Assembly: GCA_964449115.1 (NCBI GenBank)
Contig: CAYUXW010000041.1
Location: forward strand, 1 to 11,414
Reading direction: 5' to 3'
DNA from: UBA1783 sp964449115
GTDB lineage: Bacteria; Bacillota_I; Bacilli_A; Erysipelotrichales; Erysipelotrichaceae
DNA length: 11,414 nucleotides
Position 1 is the first letter of the stretch; each line of letters starts with the position of its first letter. A model generated the notes under the pieces. That model did no database searches, was not told where the DNA came from, and was given only the letters and a program-made list of their open reading frames with translations. A program made the translations under genes and the position numbers. Shown one piece after another: positions 1 through 7,028 of the stretch.

Positions 1-8
1 TTGTTCTT

Positions 9-15
9 CCCTCCT
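9..15 (-). promoter_or_regulatory. Ribosome binding site for the next gene downstream (probably rpmF)
   Basis: Read on the minus strand, AGGAGGG overlaps the yceD stop codon and is followed by eight bases up to the window edge. This is the right spacing for a start codon immediately outside the window. In Firmicutes and many other bacteria the gene after yceD is rpmF (ribosomal protein L32), so that identity is inferred from family context and not seen. Confidence 0.7.
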
Positions 16-529
16 ATTCATCCTGCGGTATATATTCTTTTAATTTTGCGAGTCTTGGATCAACTCTTTTTTTCTTCTGCTTCAGGTAAGTGTCTTCACT
101 TATCACTTCCCAGCCGTCGCCTTTTGGATAATCTATCTTACCACTTTTTACGACTTTAATTGGTATCTCAATTAATATTAACTGCAATACAGTTGGCAAC
201 AACTCTATAACTTCTCCATCAGCTTTTAAGATATTAATATCTTCTTCCTTCTTATCGAAAGTAAAGATTTCATCAGCTTCTGTTTCAATTGGAACTACAA
301 CATCTTCAAAAGTGATATCACAGCCCACTGTTACAGAACCTCTTAACTCCAGATGAACTGCCAGTTGTTGACTTCCTGGATCAAAAATACCATCAACTTT
401 TACATTCATATCATTGATTTTCCTGATTCTAGGAAACTGCTTTGATATTTCATCTGTAAAAGTAATATCTTCATCAATTACCAGATGATAATCCTTCAAC
501 TGTAACAAATCAGTACGTGAATATTTCAT
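14..529 (-). CDS. yceD: YceD/DUF177 family protein (Bacilli type, YlbN-like)
   Basis: This is a soluble protein of 171 residues in the DUF177 family. Family members are almost always encoded beside rpmF and are linked to 23S rRNA/large-subunit synthesis in plants and bacteria; the biochemical role is not settled. The C-terminal signature is visible as KKRVDPRLAKLKEYI, preceded by KGDGWEVISED. The CxxC-type cysteines found in many family members are replaced (VVKSGKIDYPKGDGW), as in Bacillus YlbN-type proteins, so no zinc site is expected. I chose the ATG at 529 because AAGGAGG lies six bases before it. A TTG two codons further upstream (535) touches the Shine-Dalgarno directly and cannot be the start. 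The gene has its own promoter and probably forms an operon with rpmF. Confidence 0.88.
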   Translation of the reverse strand: MKYSRTDLLQLKDYHLVIDEDITFTDEISKQFPRIRKINDMNVKVDGIFDPGSQQLAVHLELRGSVTVGCDITFEDVVVPIETEADEIFTFDKKEEDINILKADGEVIELLPTVLQLILIEIPIKVVKSGKIDYPKGDGWEVISEDTYLKQKKKRVDPRLAKLKEYIPQDE

Positions 530-555
530 AGTCAACCTCCTTGTACAGCCTTATA

Positions 556-584
556 ATCATATAACAATATCTTGACTTAGTCAA
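556..584 (-). promoter_or_regulatory. Sigma-A promoter for yceD(-rpmF)
   Basis: On the minus strand TTGACT (579-584) is separated by exactly 17 bases from TATGAT (556-561). This is a strong vegetative promoter match. The -35 overlaps the stop codon of the upstream hydrolase gene, so yceD can be transcribed independently. A perfect palindrome, TTGACT-A-AGTCAA, covers 572-584 and includes the whole -35 hexamer. Confidence 0.7.
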
Positions 585-1518
585 CAATTAGTTGATTTTT
601 TTCTTTCATTGCTGTCAGCTGCTGACTTAACCAGGTTAGTATATCTTTGTAGACAATTTTCTTTTCCTTTTCATTAAAAATCTCATGACGCATATTCTGA
701 TAGATATTGGCTTCAATTTTGCTGTAACCAACTTTTGATAGATGATTTAAAGCATTTTTAAATCCTGTTCCCACATCAGCACAGACATCATCTTCGCCTA
801 CAACAAACAATATCGGCATCTGCTTCTTCAATACTCTCCAGTCACTTCTGGTATAAACATCCTGCATGCCATCTAACAGGTCATAGAAACCCCTGTTTGT
901 AAAAAGGAAACCACATAATGGGTCAGAAATATAAGCATCTACATTATCAGTATTATAGCTTAACCAGTCATACCTGGTGTTTGGTTTGGCGATAAACTTA
1001 TTGTAGTCACTGGCATCAGTCAATAGTTTTGATACTGATTTTGGCTTCATCATATTAGCCAGCATCTTAGCCAGAGCTGCTTTATTATTGTAGGCAGGCA
1101 TTCCAGAAAAGATTGCTCCATCAATAATATCTTCATATCTTTTCAAATATGAGTGGCCAATTAAGGCACCCATTGAATGCCCTAAAATGAAAAATGGCAG
1201 ATGACGATACTTTTCTCTAATATCTAAAGAAAACATATGAATATCCTGCAAATTGATCAGCCAACCATTTTTATCGGCAAAGTAACCTAGAGGAACAGAT
1301 TCACTGACACTTTCTCCATGTCCTCTATTATCTACCACAACCGTAATACAGCCAAAGGTAGCTAAAACGTTAGCCAGCTGTTCGTATCTTTCCTTATGTT
1401 CAGCCATGCCATGAATAATTTGAACAATAGCCTTTGGGTTTTCACAGATATATACGTTAGCTGATAACATCAGATCATCACTCTGACTTTTTAATGTCAC
1501 TTTCTCTTTCTTTATCAT
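577..1518 (-). CDS. Alpha/beta hydrolase, lysophospholipase / monoacylglycerol lipase-like
   Basis: The 313-residue protein belongs to the serine hydrolase family of PldB/YtpA and monoacylglycerol lipases (Hydrolase_4). An oxyanion-hole motif HGMAEHKERY starts at His36, followed by the strand and turn VVVDNRGHGES (about 61-70). The nucleophile elbow GHSMG places the catalytic serine at residue 115. The acid is most likely Asp243 or Asp244 in FVVGEDD, and the histidine is His278 in NMRHEIFNE. No signal peptide is visible, so it probably acts in the cytoplasm on lysophospholipids, monoglycerides or similar esters; the substrate cannot be read from sequence. The start has AGAGGTG about seven bases upstream. 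It lies between tmcAL (divergent) and yceD, a place where Bacillus has no such gene. Confidence 0.85.
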   Translation of the reverse strand: MIKKEKVTLKSQSDDLMLSANVYICENPKAIVQIIHGMAEHKERYEQLANVLATFGCITVVVDNRGHGESVSESVPLGYFADKNGWLINLQDIHMFSLDIREKYRHLPFFILGHSMGALIGHSYLKRYEDIIDGAIFSGMPAYNNKAALAKMLANMMKPKSVSKLLTDASDYNKFIAKPNTRYDWLSYNTDNVDAYISDPLCGFLFTNRGFYDLLDGMQDVYTRSDWRVLKKQMPILFVVGEDDVCADVGTGFKNALNHLSKVGYSKIEANIYQNMRHEIFNEKEKKIVYKDILTWLSQQLTAMKEKNQLIVD

Positions 1519-1557
1519 TTATAACACCTCTTTATGAATTATTCTCTTTTTATAAAT

Positions 1558-1616
1558 TTTACATATTATTTAAAACACTATATATTATAATATAAAAAGA
1601 TAGAAAATGTAAGGTG
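1558..1616. promoter_or_regulatory. Divergent promoter region of the hydrolase gene and tmcAL
   Basis: The 105-base gap between the two divergent genes is very AT-rich. Plus strand: TTTACA (1558-1563) is followed after 17 bases by TATATT, with a TATAAT (1586-1591) overlapping just downstream, and the ribosome binding site AAGGTG (1611-1616) lies seven bases before the tmcAL ATG. Minus strand: a TATAAT (1584-1589) shares the same palindromic core, with a weaker CTTACA 18 bases upstream. The two promoters therefore appear to overlap back to back. The exact start sites are inferred. Confidence 0.5.
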
Positions 1617-1623
1617 TGCAATT

Positions 1624-2742
1624 ATGAAAGTATGTGGACTTATCGTAGAATACAATCCGTTACATAACGGTCACTTGTATCATTTACAAAAAGCCAGACA
1701 ATTGACAGATGCGGAAATCGTTATCGCTGTGATGAGTGGTAACTTTGTTCAGCGTGGCGAATTCGCCATAGTTGATAAATGGCTTCGCGCAAAAGCAGCC
1801 ATTGAAGCTGGGATTGACATTGTTTTGGAGTTACCTTTTGTCTTTACTGTTCAAAGTGCCACCCAGTTTGGTAAAAACGCTATTGATATTTTAGCTAGAG
1901 CTGAATGCGACTATGTAGTTTTCGGCTCAGAAACTAATAATCTGGAAGAATTGAAAGATATTGCGGCTATGAGTTTTAATATCGATAATTTTAAGGAAAC
2001 AATGAAAAAAGGCTACTCCTATCCTGCAACTTATGGTTTTTTCGCTGACAGTTACGGTCCTAATGATATCCTGGCGATATCTTATTTGAGAGCTTTACAA
2101 AATTATCCAGAGATAGAGCCATTTTCAATTCTCAGAACATCAAACTATCATAATGATGAATTAAATGAAAACCTGCCAAGTGCTAAAGCCATCAGAAAAG
2201 CTTTAAAAGAAAACAAAGATGTTGCCAGTTATACTCCAATGAAAAATTTAGACAATTACCCTTCACCTTGTTGGGATGAATACTATGGCTATATTAGAAA
2301 TATTCTTTTGACAACTCCTAAAAAACAGCTTCAGGAAATCTTTTTAATGGATGAAGGAATTGAAAACCATTTATACAAATGTGCTTATAAGTGTTATAAC
2401 TTTGACCAATTTATCAATTCAGCTGTCACCAGAAGATATACCAGAAGCCGAATTCAGAGAACACTATGCCATTTGTTAGTTCATAATACAAAAAAAGAAA
2501 TGAAAGAACTAGTTGAATATGACACTCTTAGACCATTGGCATTTTCACAGAAAGGACAGGAATACTTAAAACTTTTGCAAAAAAAGGAAGTAAAGATAGC
2601 CAATCATTTTACCGCCAATATTAAACAATATCGAGATGTCGAGTTTAAGGCAGCCATCGCCTACAGCATCAACATGAATGAGGATATGAAAAAATATCTA
2701 ACCAGAAGCGAAATATCTGGACTAAATTATAAAAAGGAATGA
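1624..2742 (+). CDS. tmcAL: tRNA(Met) cytidine acetate ligase TmcAL (YlbM)
   Basis: The protein has 372 residues, somewhat shorter than the roughly 415 of Bacillus YlbM. It belongs to the nucleotidylyltransferase-fold family that uses acetate and ATP to make N4-acetylcytidine at the wobble position (C34) of elongator tRNA-Met. The N-terminal signature is clear: GLIVEYNPLHNGH, with the HxGH nucleotide-binding motif at residues 14-17. MSGNFVQRGEFAIVDKW follows (about 38-54), then LELPFVFTVQSA, and SAKAIRKAL near residues 186-194, the second conserved ATP-site motif. The C-terminal region is more variable. The start is supported by AAGGTG at seven bases. It is the only plus-strand gene, divergent from the hydrolase and near yceD, matching the known ylbM/ylbN gene neighbourhood. 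Confidence 0.92.
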   Translation: MKVCGLIVEYNPLHNGHLYHLQKARQLTDAEIVIAVMSGNFVQRGEFAIVDKWLRAKAAIEAGIDIVLELPFVFTVQSATQFGKNAIDILARAECDYVVFGSETNNLEELKDIAAMSFNIDNFKETMKKGYSYPATYGFFADSYGPNDILAISYLRALQNYPEIEPFSILRTSNYHNDELNENLPSAKAIRKALKENKDVASYTPMKNLDNYPSPCWDEYYGYIRNILLTTPKKQLQEIFLMDEGIENHLYKCAYKCYNFDQFINSAVTRRYTRSRIQRTLCHLLVHNTKKEMKELVEYDTLRPLAFSQKGQEYLKLLQKKEVKIANHFTANIKQYRDVEFKAAIAYSINMNEDMKKYLTRSEISGLNYKKE

Positions 2743-2770
2743 TTTTAATAAGTCATACCTTTTCTTTTCT
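2731..2770 (+). terminator. Probable terminator of tmcAL
   Basis: AAAAGGAATGA (2732-2742) pairs with TCATACCTTTT (2753-2763) with one mismatch and a 10-base loop, followed by a pyrimidine-rich, T-rich stretch (CTTTTCT). The left arm overlaps the stop codon. The stem is AT-rich, so efficiency is uncertain. Confidence 0.5.
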
Positions 2771-2784
2771 AATAAATTATATTT

Positions 2785-3007
2785 TTACTTTTTAAATTCA
2801 CCACCATATTCCTTAAAGAAGGAATAATATACTTTTACATTTTCTAATTCATACCATTTCTTACTTTTTACAGGCACATTATCTAAATCATATATTTTCG
2901 CTCCATCAAGGGCCAGTAAAAAAGGTGAATGAGTGGCAATTATAAATTGGTAATTATAGAATCTTGCTGATTCTTCTACAAAATAAAAATAATTAGAAAG
3001 CTTTAAC
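2785..3007 (-). pseudogene. C-terminal remnant of an AAA/ABC-type ATPase (COG3910-like)
   Basis: On the minus strand a stop-terminated frame ending at 2785 encodes about 60 recognisable residues, including VEESARFYNYQFIIATHSPF, then LLALDGAKIYDLDN and WYELENVKVYYSFFKEY. This matches the end of a predicted ATPase family with an ABC-type ATPase domain; THSPF contains the switch (H-loop) histidine. Walker A, the signature motif and Walker B are all absent. The frame upstream runs into LSNYFYF, which no longer looks homologous, and then meets an in-frame TAG (3005-3007), with no start codon and no ribosome binding site. It is therefore a decayed fragment, cut roughly at 2980, lying directly behind the sugar transferase gene on the same strand. 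The family call is from memory of its C-terminal motif. Confidence 0.75.
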
Positions 3008-3019
3008 TAAAAAGGCACT

Positions 3020-3676
3020 TTATCTAGCACCGTCATGAGTGAATATCACAACAAAAGTTTTAAAAAATATATAGAGATCCATTTTAAAAGATAATTTGCT
3101 AATATACTCCATATCATAAAAAATCTTTTCTTCTGGGCTTAAATCATAGCCACCATTTACTTGAGCAAGACCAGTTATCCCTGGAAGAACAGCAAGTCTA
3201 TGACGAAATCCTTTGATGTATTTCTCAAATTCATCATAAAAATACTTTCTTTCCGGTCTTGGTCCAACTAAACTCATATCACCCTTTATAACATTAAAGA
3301 ATTGTGGCAATTCATCAATTCTTTTCTTTCGAAGAAATAATCCTATTTTTGTACAACGAGAATCATTTTCTTCTGCCCATTTTGGCCCATCTTTTTCGGC
3401 ATCAACTGTCATTGTACGAAATTTATACATTGTAAAAGGTTTGCCGTTTTTACCTAAACGATCTTGTTGAAAAATTACAGGTCCTGGAGATTCCAAATGT
3501 ATAATCAATCCTATAATAAGCATAGGTATGAATAATACAACAACTACACAAACTGAAATAATTAAATCAAAAAGACGTTTAAATAAATCATAAACAAAGC
3601 TTTTGTTTGGTTCTACATATTCTATTACATAGGTTTTTTTTATTTTATCTTCCAATAATTGGCCATTATTATCCAT
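3020..3676 (-). CDS. Polyprenyl-phosphate sugar-1-phosphate transferase (bacterial sugar transferase family)
   Basis: The 218-residue protein is a monotopic membrane enzyme that transfers a sugar-1-phosphate from a nucleotide sugar to undecaprenyl phosphate, the first step of a cell-surface polysaccharide or glycan. One hydrophobic segment (about 35-60) ends in HLESPGPVIFQQDRLGKNG, typical of the re-entrant helix and following loop. MYKFRTM follows at 83-89. The catalytic Asp-Glu pair is D121-E122 in RIDELPQFFNVIKGD, then MSLVGPRPE and LPGITGLAQVNG. The length is that of the minimal single-domain class, without the N-terminal extension of WbaP-like enzymes. The start is supported by AGGGGGAAG nine bases upstream. 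No other glycan gene is nearby, so the sugar and product cannot be named. A strong promoter and about 109 bases of leader precede it. Confidence 0.9.
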   Translation of the reverse strand: MDNNGQLLEDKIKKTYVIEYVEPNKSFVYDLFKRLFDLIISVCVVVVLFIPMLIIGLIIHLESPGPVIFQQDRLGKNGKPFTMYKFRTMTVDAEKDGPKWAEENDSRCTKIGLFLRKKRIDELPQFFNVIKGDMSLVGPRPERKYFYDEFEKYIKGFRHRLAVLPGITGLAQVNGGYDLSPEEKIFYDMEYISKLSFKMDLYIFFKTFVVIFTHDGAR

Positions 3677-3791
3677 TCTTTCTTCCCCCTAGAATCATGA
3701 ATTAATTAAAATTATATTTAAGAATATAATATAAGCTCATTTTTTTATAACAATTTACCTTTTAAACAAGATTACTAATTGTTCAATGCAA

Positions 3792-3820
3792 ATTATATTA
3801 GCAATATTAATTTAAGTCAA
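3792..3820 (-). promoter_or_regulatory. Near-consensus sigma-A promoter of the sugar transferase gene
   Basis: On the minus strand TTGACT (3815-3820) and TATAAT (3792-3797) are spaced by exactly 17 bases. Transcription would start near 3785, giving an untranslated leader of about 109 bases. The leader contains a weak AACAATT/AATTGTT pairing but no riboswitch that I recognise. The promoter sits immediately after the terminator of ppdK, so the transferase gene is a separate unit. Confidence 0.75.
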
Positions 3821-3823
3821 ATC

Positions 3824-3857
3824 AAAAAAATGATTCCTGTATCACACAGGAATCATT
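3824..3857 (-). terminator. Rho-independent terminator of ppdK
   Basis: A perfect 12-bp stem, AATGATTCCTGT (3829-3840) with ACAGGAATCATT (3846-3857), has a five-base loop. Read on the minus strand it is followed by a run of T (from the A tract at 3824-3830). It lies about 75 bases downstream of the ppdK stop. The plus-strand direction has no T tract, so it acts only for ppdK. Confidence 0.88.
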
Positions 3858-3932
3858 CCAACACTTTAATATCCAATATTTAAATTGAAATGTTAATAAA
3901 GCGGATTAATCAAATTATACAATTATCTTTTA

Positions 3933-6563
3933 TTACTTATTTCTAGGATACTTAACAGCAGCTTGAGCAGCAGCAAGTCTTGCTAGAGGTACTCTAAATG
4001 GCGAGCATGATACATATGACAAACCAACTCTGTGACAGAATTCAACAGAAGAAGGTTCACCACCATGTTCTCCACAAATACCTAATTTAAGATTTGGCTT
4101 AACACTCTTACCTTTTTCAACAGCCATTTCCACTAACATACCAATACCTTTTTGGTCTAATTTAGCAAATGGATCCTGATCAAATATTCTAGCATCATAA
4201 TATGAATTCAAGAACTTGCCAGCATCGTCTCTTGAGAAACCAAAGCCCATTTGAGTCAGATCATTTGTTCCAAATGAGAAGAAATCCGCTTCAGTAGCAA
4301 TTTCATCTGCCAATAATGCTGCACGTGGAATTTCAATCATTGTACCAACCTGGTAATCTAAATCAACTTTTTCTTCAGCGATAAGAGCATCAGCAGTTTT
4401 TACTACTACATCCTTAACATATTTCAGTTCTTTAACATCACCAACTAATGGAATCATGATTTCAGGCAATAATTTCCATTCTGGATGTCTCTTTTGAACT
4501 GCAATAGCCGCCTTGATTACCGCCATGGTTTGCATTTCTGCAATTTCTGGATAAGTTACAGCTAAACGACAGCCTCTGTGTCCCATCATTGGGTTGAACT
4601 CATGTAATGAAGTAATTACTTCTTTTAATTTAGCAACAGTGATATTCATTTCCTTTGCAAGAGCAACAATATCATCTTCTTCTGTTGGTAAGAACTCATG
4701 TAGAGGTGGGTCCAAATAACGGATAGTTACCGGATAACCTTGCATCGCTTCATAAATTCCTTCAAAGTCTTCCTGCTGTAGAGGTAAAACCTTTTCTAAA
4801 GCAGCTTTTCTTTGTTCAGAAGTAGTAGAAAGAATCATTTCTCTGATTGCCTTTAATTTGGTAGCCTCAAAGAACATGTGCTCTGTTCTAACTAATCCGA
4901 TACCTTCGGCACCGAATTCTATAGCTTGAGCAGCATCCTTTGGTGTGTCGGCATTTGTTCTTACTTTCATATCTCTGATTTCATCTGCCCAACCCATGAA
5001 TCTTTCAAAATCACCTGAAATTGAAGCAGGAATTGTAGTAATTTTTCCAGCATAGATATTACCAGTAGAACCATCTAATGAAATCCAGTCACCTTCTTTA
5101 TATGTTTCTGAACCAATAGTGAATTCTTTGTTTTTAATAACAATTTCTTCACAGCCAGATACACAGCAGATACCCATTCCTCTAGCTACTACTGCAGCAT
5201 GGGAAGTCATACCACCACGAACGGTTAATACACCCTGAGAAGATGCCATACCTTCAATATCTTCTGGAGAAGTTTCCAGTCTGACTAAAATTACCTTTTT
5301 ACCCTGTTTTTTCCATTCAACAGCATCAGCAGCGGTAAATACAGCCTGACCATAGCCAGCACCAGGAGATGCAGCTAAAGCACTGCCAATAAGCTTAGCT
5401 TCCTTTAAAGCTTTTGGATCAAACTGTGGATGCAGTAAAGTATCTAATTGCTGAGGCTCAACTTTTAACATTGCCTCTTCTTTAGTAATCATACCTTCAT
5501 CATATAAATCACAAGCAATCTTTAGAGCCGCTGCAGCTGTTCTTTTACCATTACGAGTTTGCAGAATGTATAATTTTGATTCTTCAATAGTAAATTCCAT
5601 ATCCTGCATATCTTTGTAATGCTTTTCCAGTTTTTCACAGTATCCAACGAATTCTTCATACACTTCAGGCATAATATCGTTTAGATGTTCTATTGTCTGA
5701 GGTGTTCTTACACCAGCAACAACATCCTCACCCTGAGCATTGATTAAAAATTCACCAAACAATTTATTTTCACCAGTAGCTGGGTTTCTAGTAAAAGCAA
5801 CACCAGTACCACAATCATCACCCATATTACCAAATACCATCATTTGGACATTTACTGCAGTTCCCCAGTCAGAAGGAATATCATTCATTCTACGATAGTA
5901 AATAGCTCTATCGTTATTCCAAGAGCGGAATACCGCAATTACTGACTTCATCAGCTGAACTTTTGGATCTTGAGGGAAATCTTCACCAACCGATTCTTTA
6001 TAGTAAGCCTTAAACTTGGCAACCATTTCCTTCATATCGTTTGCACATAACTCAGTGTCAAGTGTTACACCTTTTTCTTCTTTCATTTCATCAATGATAG
6101 TTTCAAATGTTTTTTTACTTACACCCATAACAACATCTCCAAACATTTGGATAAATCTACGATATGAGTCATAAGCAAATCTTGGGTTTTCTGTTCTAGC
6201 TGCTATTGTTTCAACAACTTCATCATTCATCCCCAAGTTTAAAATTGTATCCATCATCCCAGGCATAGATGCTCTAGAACCTGATCTAACTGATACTAAA
6301 AGCGGATTTTCTTTCCCACCTAATTTTTTACCTGTCTGTTCTTCTAGTTTCGCTAAATTAACTAAAATTTCTTCCTGAACTTCTTTGGCAACAACTTCTC
6401 CATCAGCATAATAACGATTACATGCATCTGTGGTAATTGTAAAACCACCTGGCACTGGTAAACCTAGGTTAATCATTTCTGCCAAGTTTGCACCTTTACC
6501 ACCCAGGATGTTTTTCATACTTGCATTGCCTTCTTCAAATAAGTAAACGTATTTATTACTCAT
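3933..6563 (-). CDS. ppdK: Pyruvate, phosphate dikinase
   Basis: The 876-residue cytoplasmic enzyme interconverts ATP + Pi + pyruvate with AMP + PPi + phosphoenolpyruvate. It matches the full family length (874 in Clostridium symbiosum). The N-terminal ATP-grasp nucleotide domain carries GGKGANLAEM (21-30), SVRSGSRASMPGMMDTILNL (91-110) and the end of the domain at LYILQTRNGKRTA. The central phosphohistidine domain has GGMTSHAAVVARG with catalytic His455 and the nearby Thr453, which is phosphorylated in regulated orthologues. The C-terminal TIM barrel for PEP/pyruvate shows MMGHRGCRL, EIMIPLVG, FSFGTNDLTQ and GICGEHGG with catalytic Cys830. The start ATG has GGGAGG ten bases upstream; an overlapping ATG two bases before the SD-proximal side leads to an early stop and is rejected. 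The gene is monocistronic, with its own promoter and terminator, and no PPDK regulatory protein gene lies nearby. Confidence 0.98.
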   Translation of the reverse strand: MSNKYVYLFEEGNASMKNILGGKGANLAEMINLGLPVPGGFTITTDACNRYYADGEVVAKEVQEEILVNLAKLEEQTGKKLGGKENPLLVSVRSGSRASMPGMMDTILNLGMNDEVVETIAARTENPRFAYDSYRRFIQMFGDVVMGVSKKTFETIIDEMKEEKGVTLDTELCANDMKEMVAKFKAYYKESVGEDFPQDPKVQLMKSVIAVFRSWNNDRAIYYRRMNDIPSDWGTAVNVQMMVFGNMGDDCGTGVAFTRNPATGENKLFGEFLINAQGEDVVAGVRTPQTIEHLNDIMPEVYEEFVGYCEKLEKHYKDMQDMEFTIEESKLYILQTRNGKRTAAAALKIACDLYDEGMITKEEAMLKVEPQQLDTLLHPQFDPKALKEAKLIGSALAASPGAGYGQAVFTAADAVEWKKQGKKVILVRLETSPEDIEGMASSQGVLTVRGGMTSHAAVVARGMGICCVSGCEEIVIKNKEFTIGSETYKEGDWISLDGSTGNIYAGKITTIPASISGDFERFMGWADEIRDMKVRTNADTPKDAAQAIEFGAEGIGLVRTEHMFFEATKLKAIREMILSTTSEQRKAALEKVLPLQQEDFEGIYEAMQGYPVTIRYLDPPLHEFLPTEEDDIVALAKEMNITVAKLKEVITSLHEFNPMMGHRGCRLAVTYPEIAEMQTMAVIKAAIAVQKRHPEWKLLPEIMIPLVGDVKELKYVKDVVVKTADALIAEEKVDLDYQVGTMIEIPRAALLADEIATEADFFSFGTNDLTQMGFGFSRDDAGKFLNSYYDARIFDQDPFAKLDQKGIGMLVEMAVEKGKSVKPNLKLGICGEHGGEPSSVEFCHRVGLSYVSCSPFRVPLARLAAAQAAVKYPRNK

Positions 6564-6595
6564 CCATTATTTTCCTCCCTTTTACATACTTAAAT

Positions 6596-6604
6596 ATTAT
6601 AACA
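6596..6604 (-). promoter_or_regulatory. Extended -10 promoter of ppdK
   Basis: On the minus strand TGTTATAAT is a perfect TATAAT (6596-6601) preceded by the TGn extension. No good -35 is found at 16-18 bases, which fits an extended -10 promoter. Transcription would start near 6589, with a leader of about 25 bases that contains the GGGAGG site. A 12-bp palindrome TTTCATATGAAA at 6642-6653, about 40 bases upstream, could be an operator but may be chance. Confidence 0.6.
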
Positions 6605-6673
6605 TTTTCATTGTTAAAAAACTATAAGATTTGAACATTTATTTCATATGAAAACGAAATTCTATAGCTAAAT

Positions 6674-6878
6674 TCACAGTAATAGAACATCATTAATATT
6701 TTGTGAAAATCTAGCGATTCCTACATTCAATTTTTTAGCATAATTCAAAATCAAGGTTTTAAATTATGTCTCTAAGCCAAATTTTAATATGGGCAACAAA
6801 ATCTTACCCATCTTTTATATCACGAACATAAAAAACATCATTAATCGCATGAAAATAGCAAATACTTTCTTTTGTTTG
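6674..6878 (-). pseudogene. Possible degraded protein-coding fragment of unknown family
   Basis: This lies in the 465-base gap between ppdK and the P-loop gene. On the minus strand one frame reads KESICYFHAINDVFYVRDIK, a TAA at 6804-6806, then DFVAHIKIWLRDII and a second TAA at 6759-6761. A shift of one base near 6760 continues as KTLILNYAKKLNVGIARFSQ plus nine more residues to a TGA at 6674. The composition looks like protein rather than random AT-rich DNA, and the pieces join naturally if one stop and one frameshift are repaired. There is no start codon and an in-frame TAA lies just upstream. I do not recognise the family. The rest of the gap (6879-7028) holds only AT-rich sequence and an inverted repeat. 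Confidence 0.3.
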
Positions 6879-6948
6879 AAATTATTTAATTTCTAAATAA
6901 ATGGATCACATGTCATTCTCTATTTTTTAAGGATTTATTGTTTCTTCC

Positions 6949-7018
6949 TTACTCATAAATTTATTTTTCATAATAATGTTAATAAATTAAATCACAATAA
7001 AACACACTTTATGAGTAA
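6949..7018. repeat. 11-bp perfect inverted repeat downstream of the P-loop operon
   Basis: TTACTCATAAA (6949-6959) and its exact complement TTTATGAGTAA (7008-7018) flank a 48-base AT-rich spacer, starting ten bases after the last gene of the tdh operon. There is no T tract, so it is not a standard terminator. It could stabilise the mRNA end or be a trace of a lost mobile element. No better terminator was found for this operon. Confidence 0.4.
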
Positions 7019-7028
7019 TGACATAAAA

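Noticed and set aside
530..535. TTG start for yceD giving two extra residues
   Set aside because: The TTG immediately abuts the AAGGAGG site with no spacing, whereas the ATG at 529 has an ideal six-base spacing.
3933..6563. Phosphoenolpyruvate synthase instead of PPDK
   Set aside because: The full-length match, GGMTSHAAVVARG at His455, SVRSGSRASMPGMMDT and GICGEHGG at Cys830 follow PPDK rather than PEP synthase.
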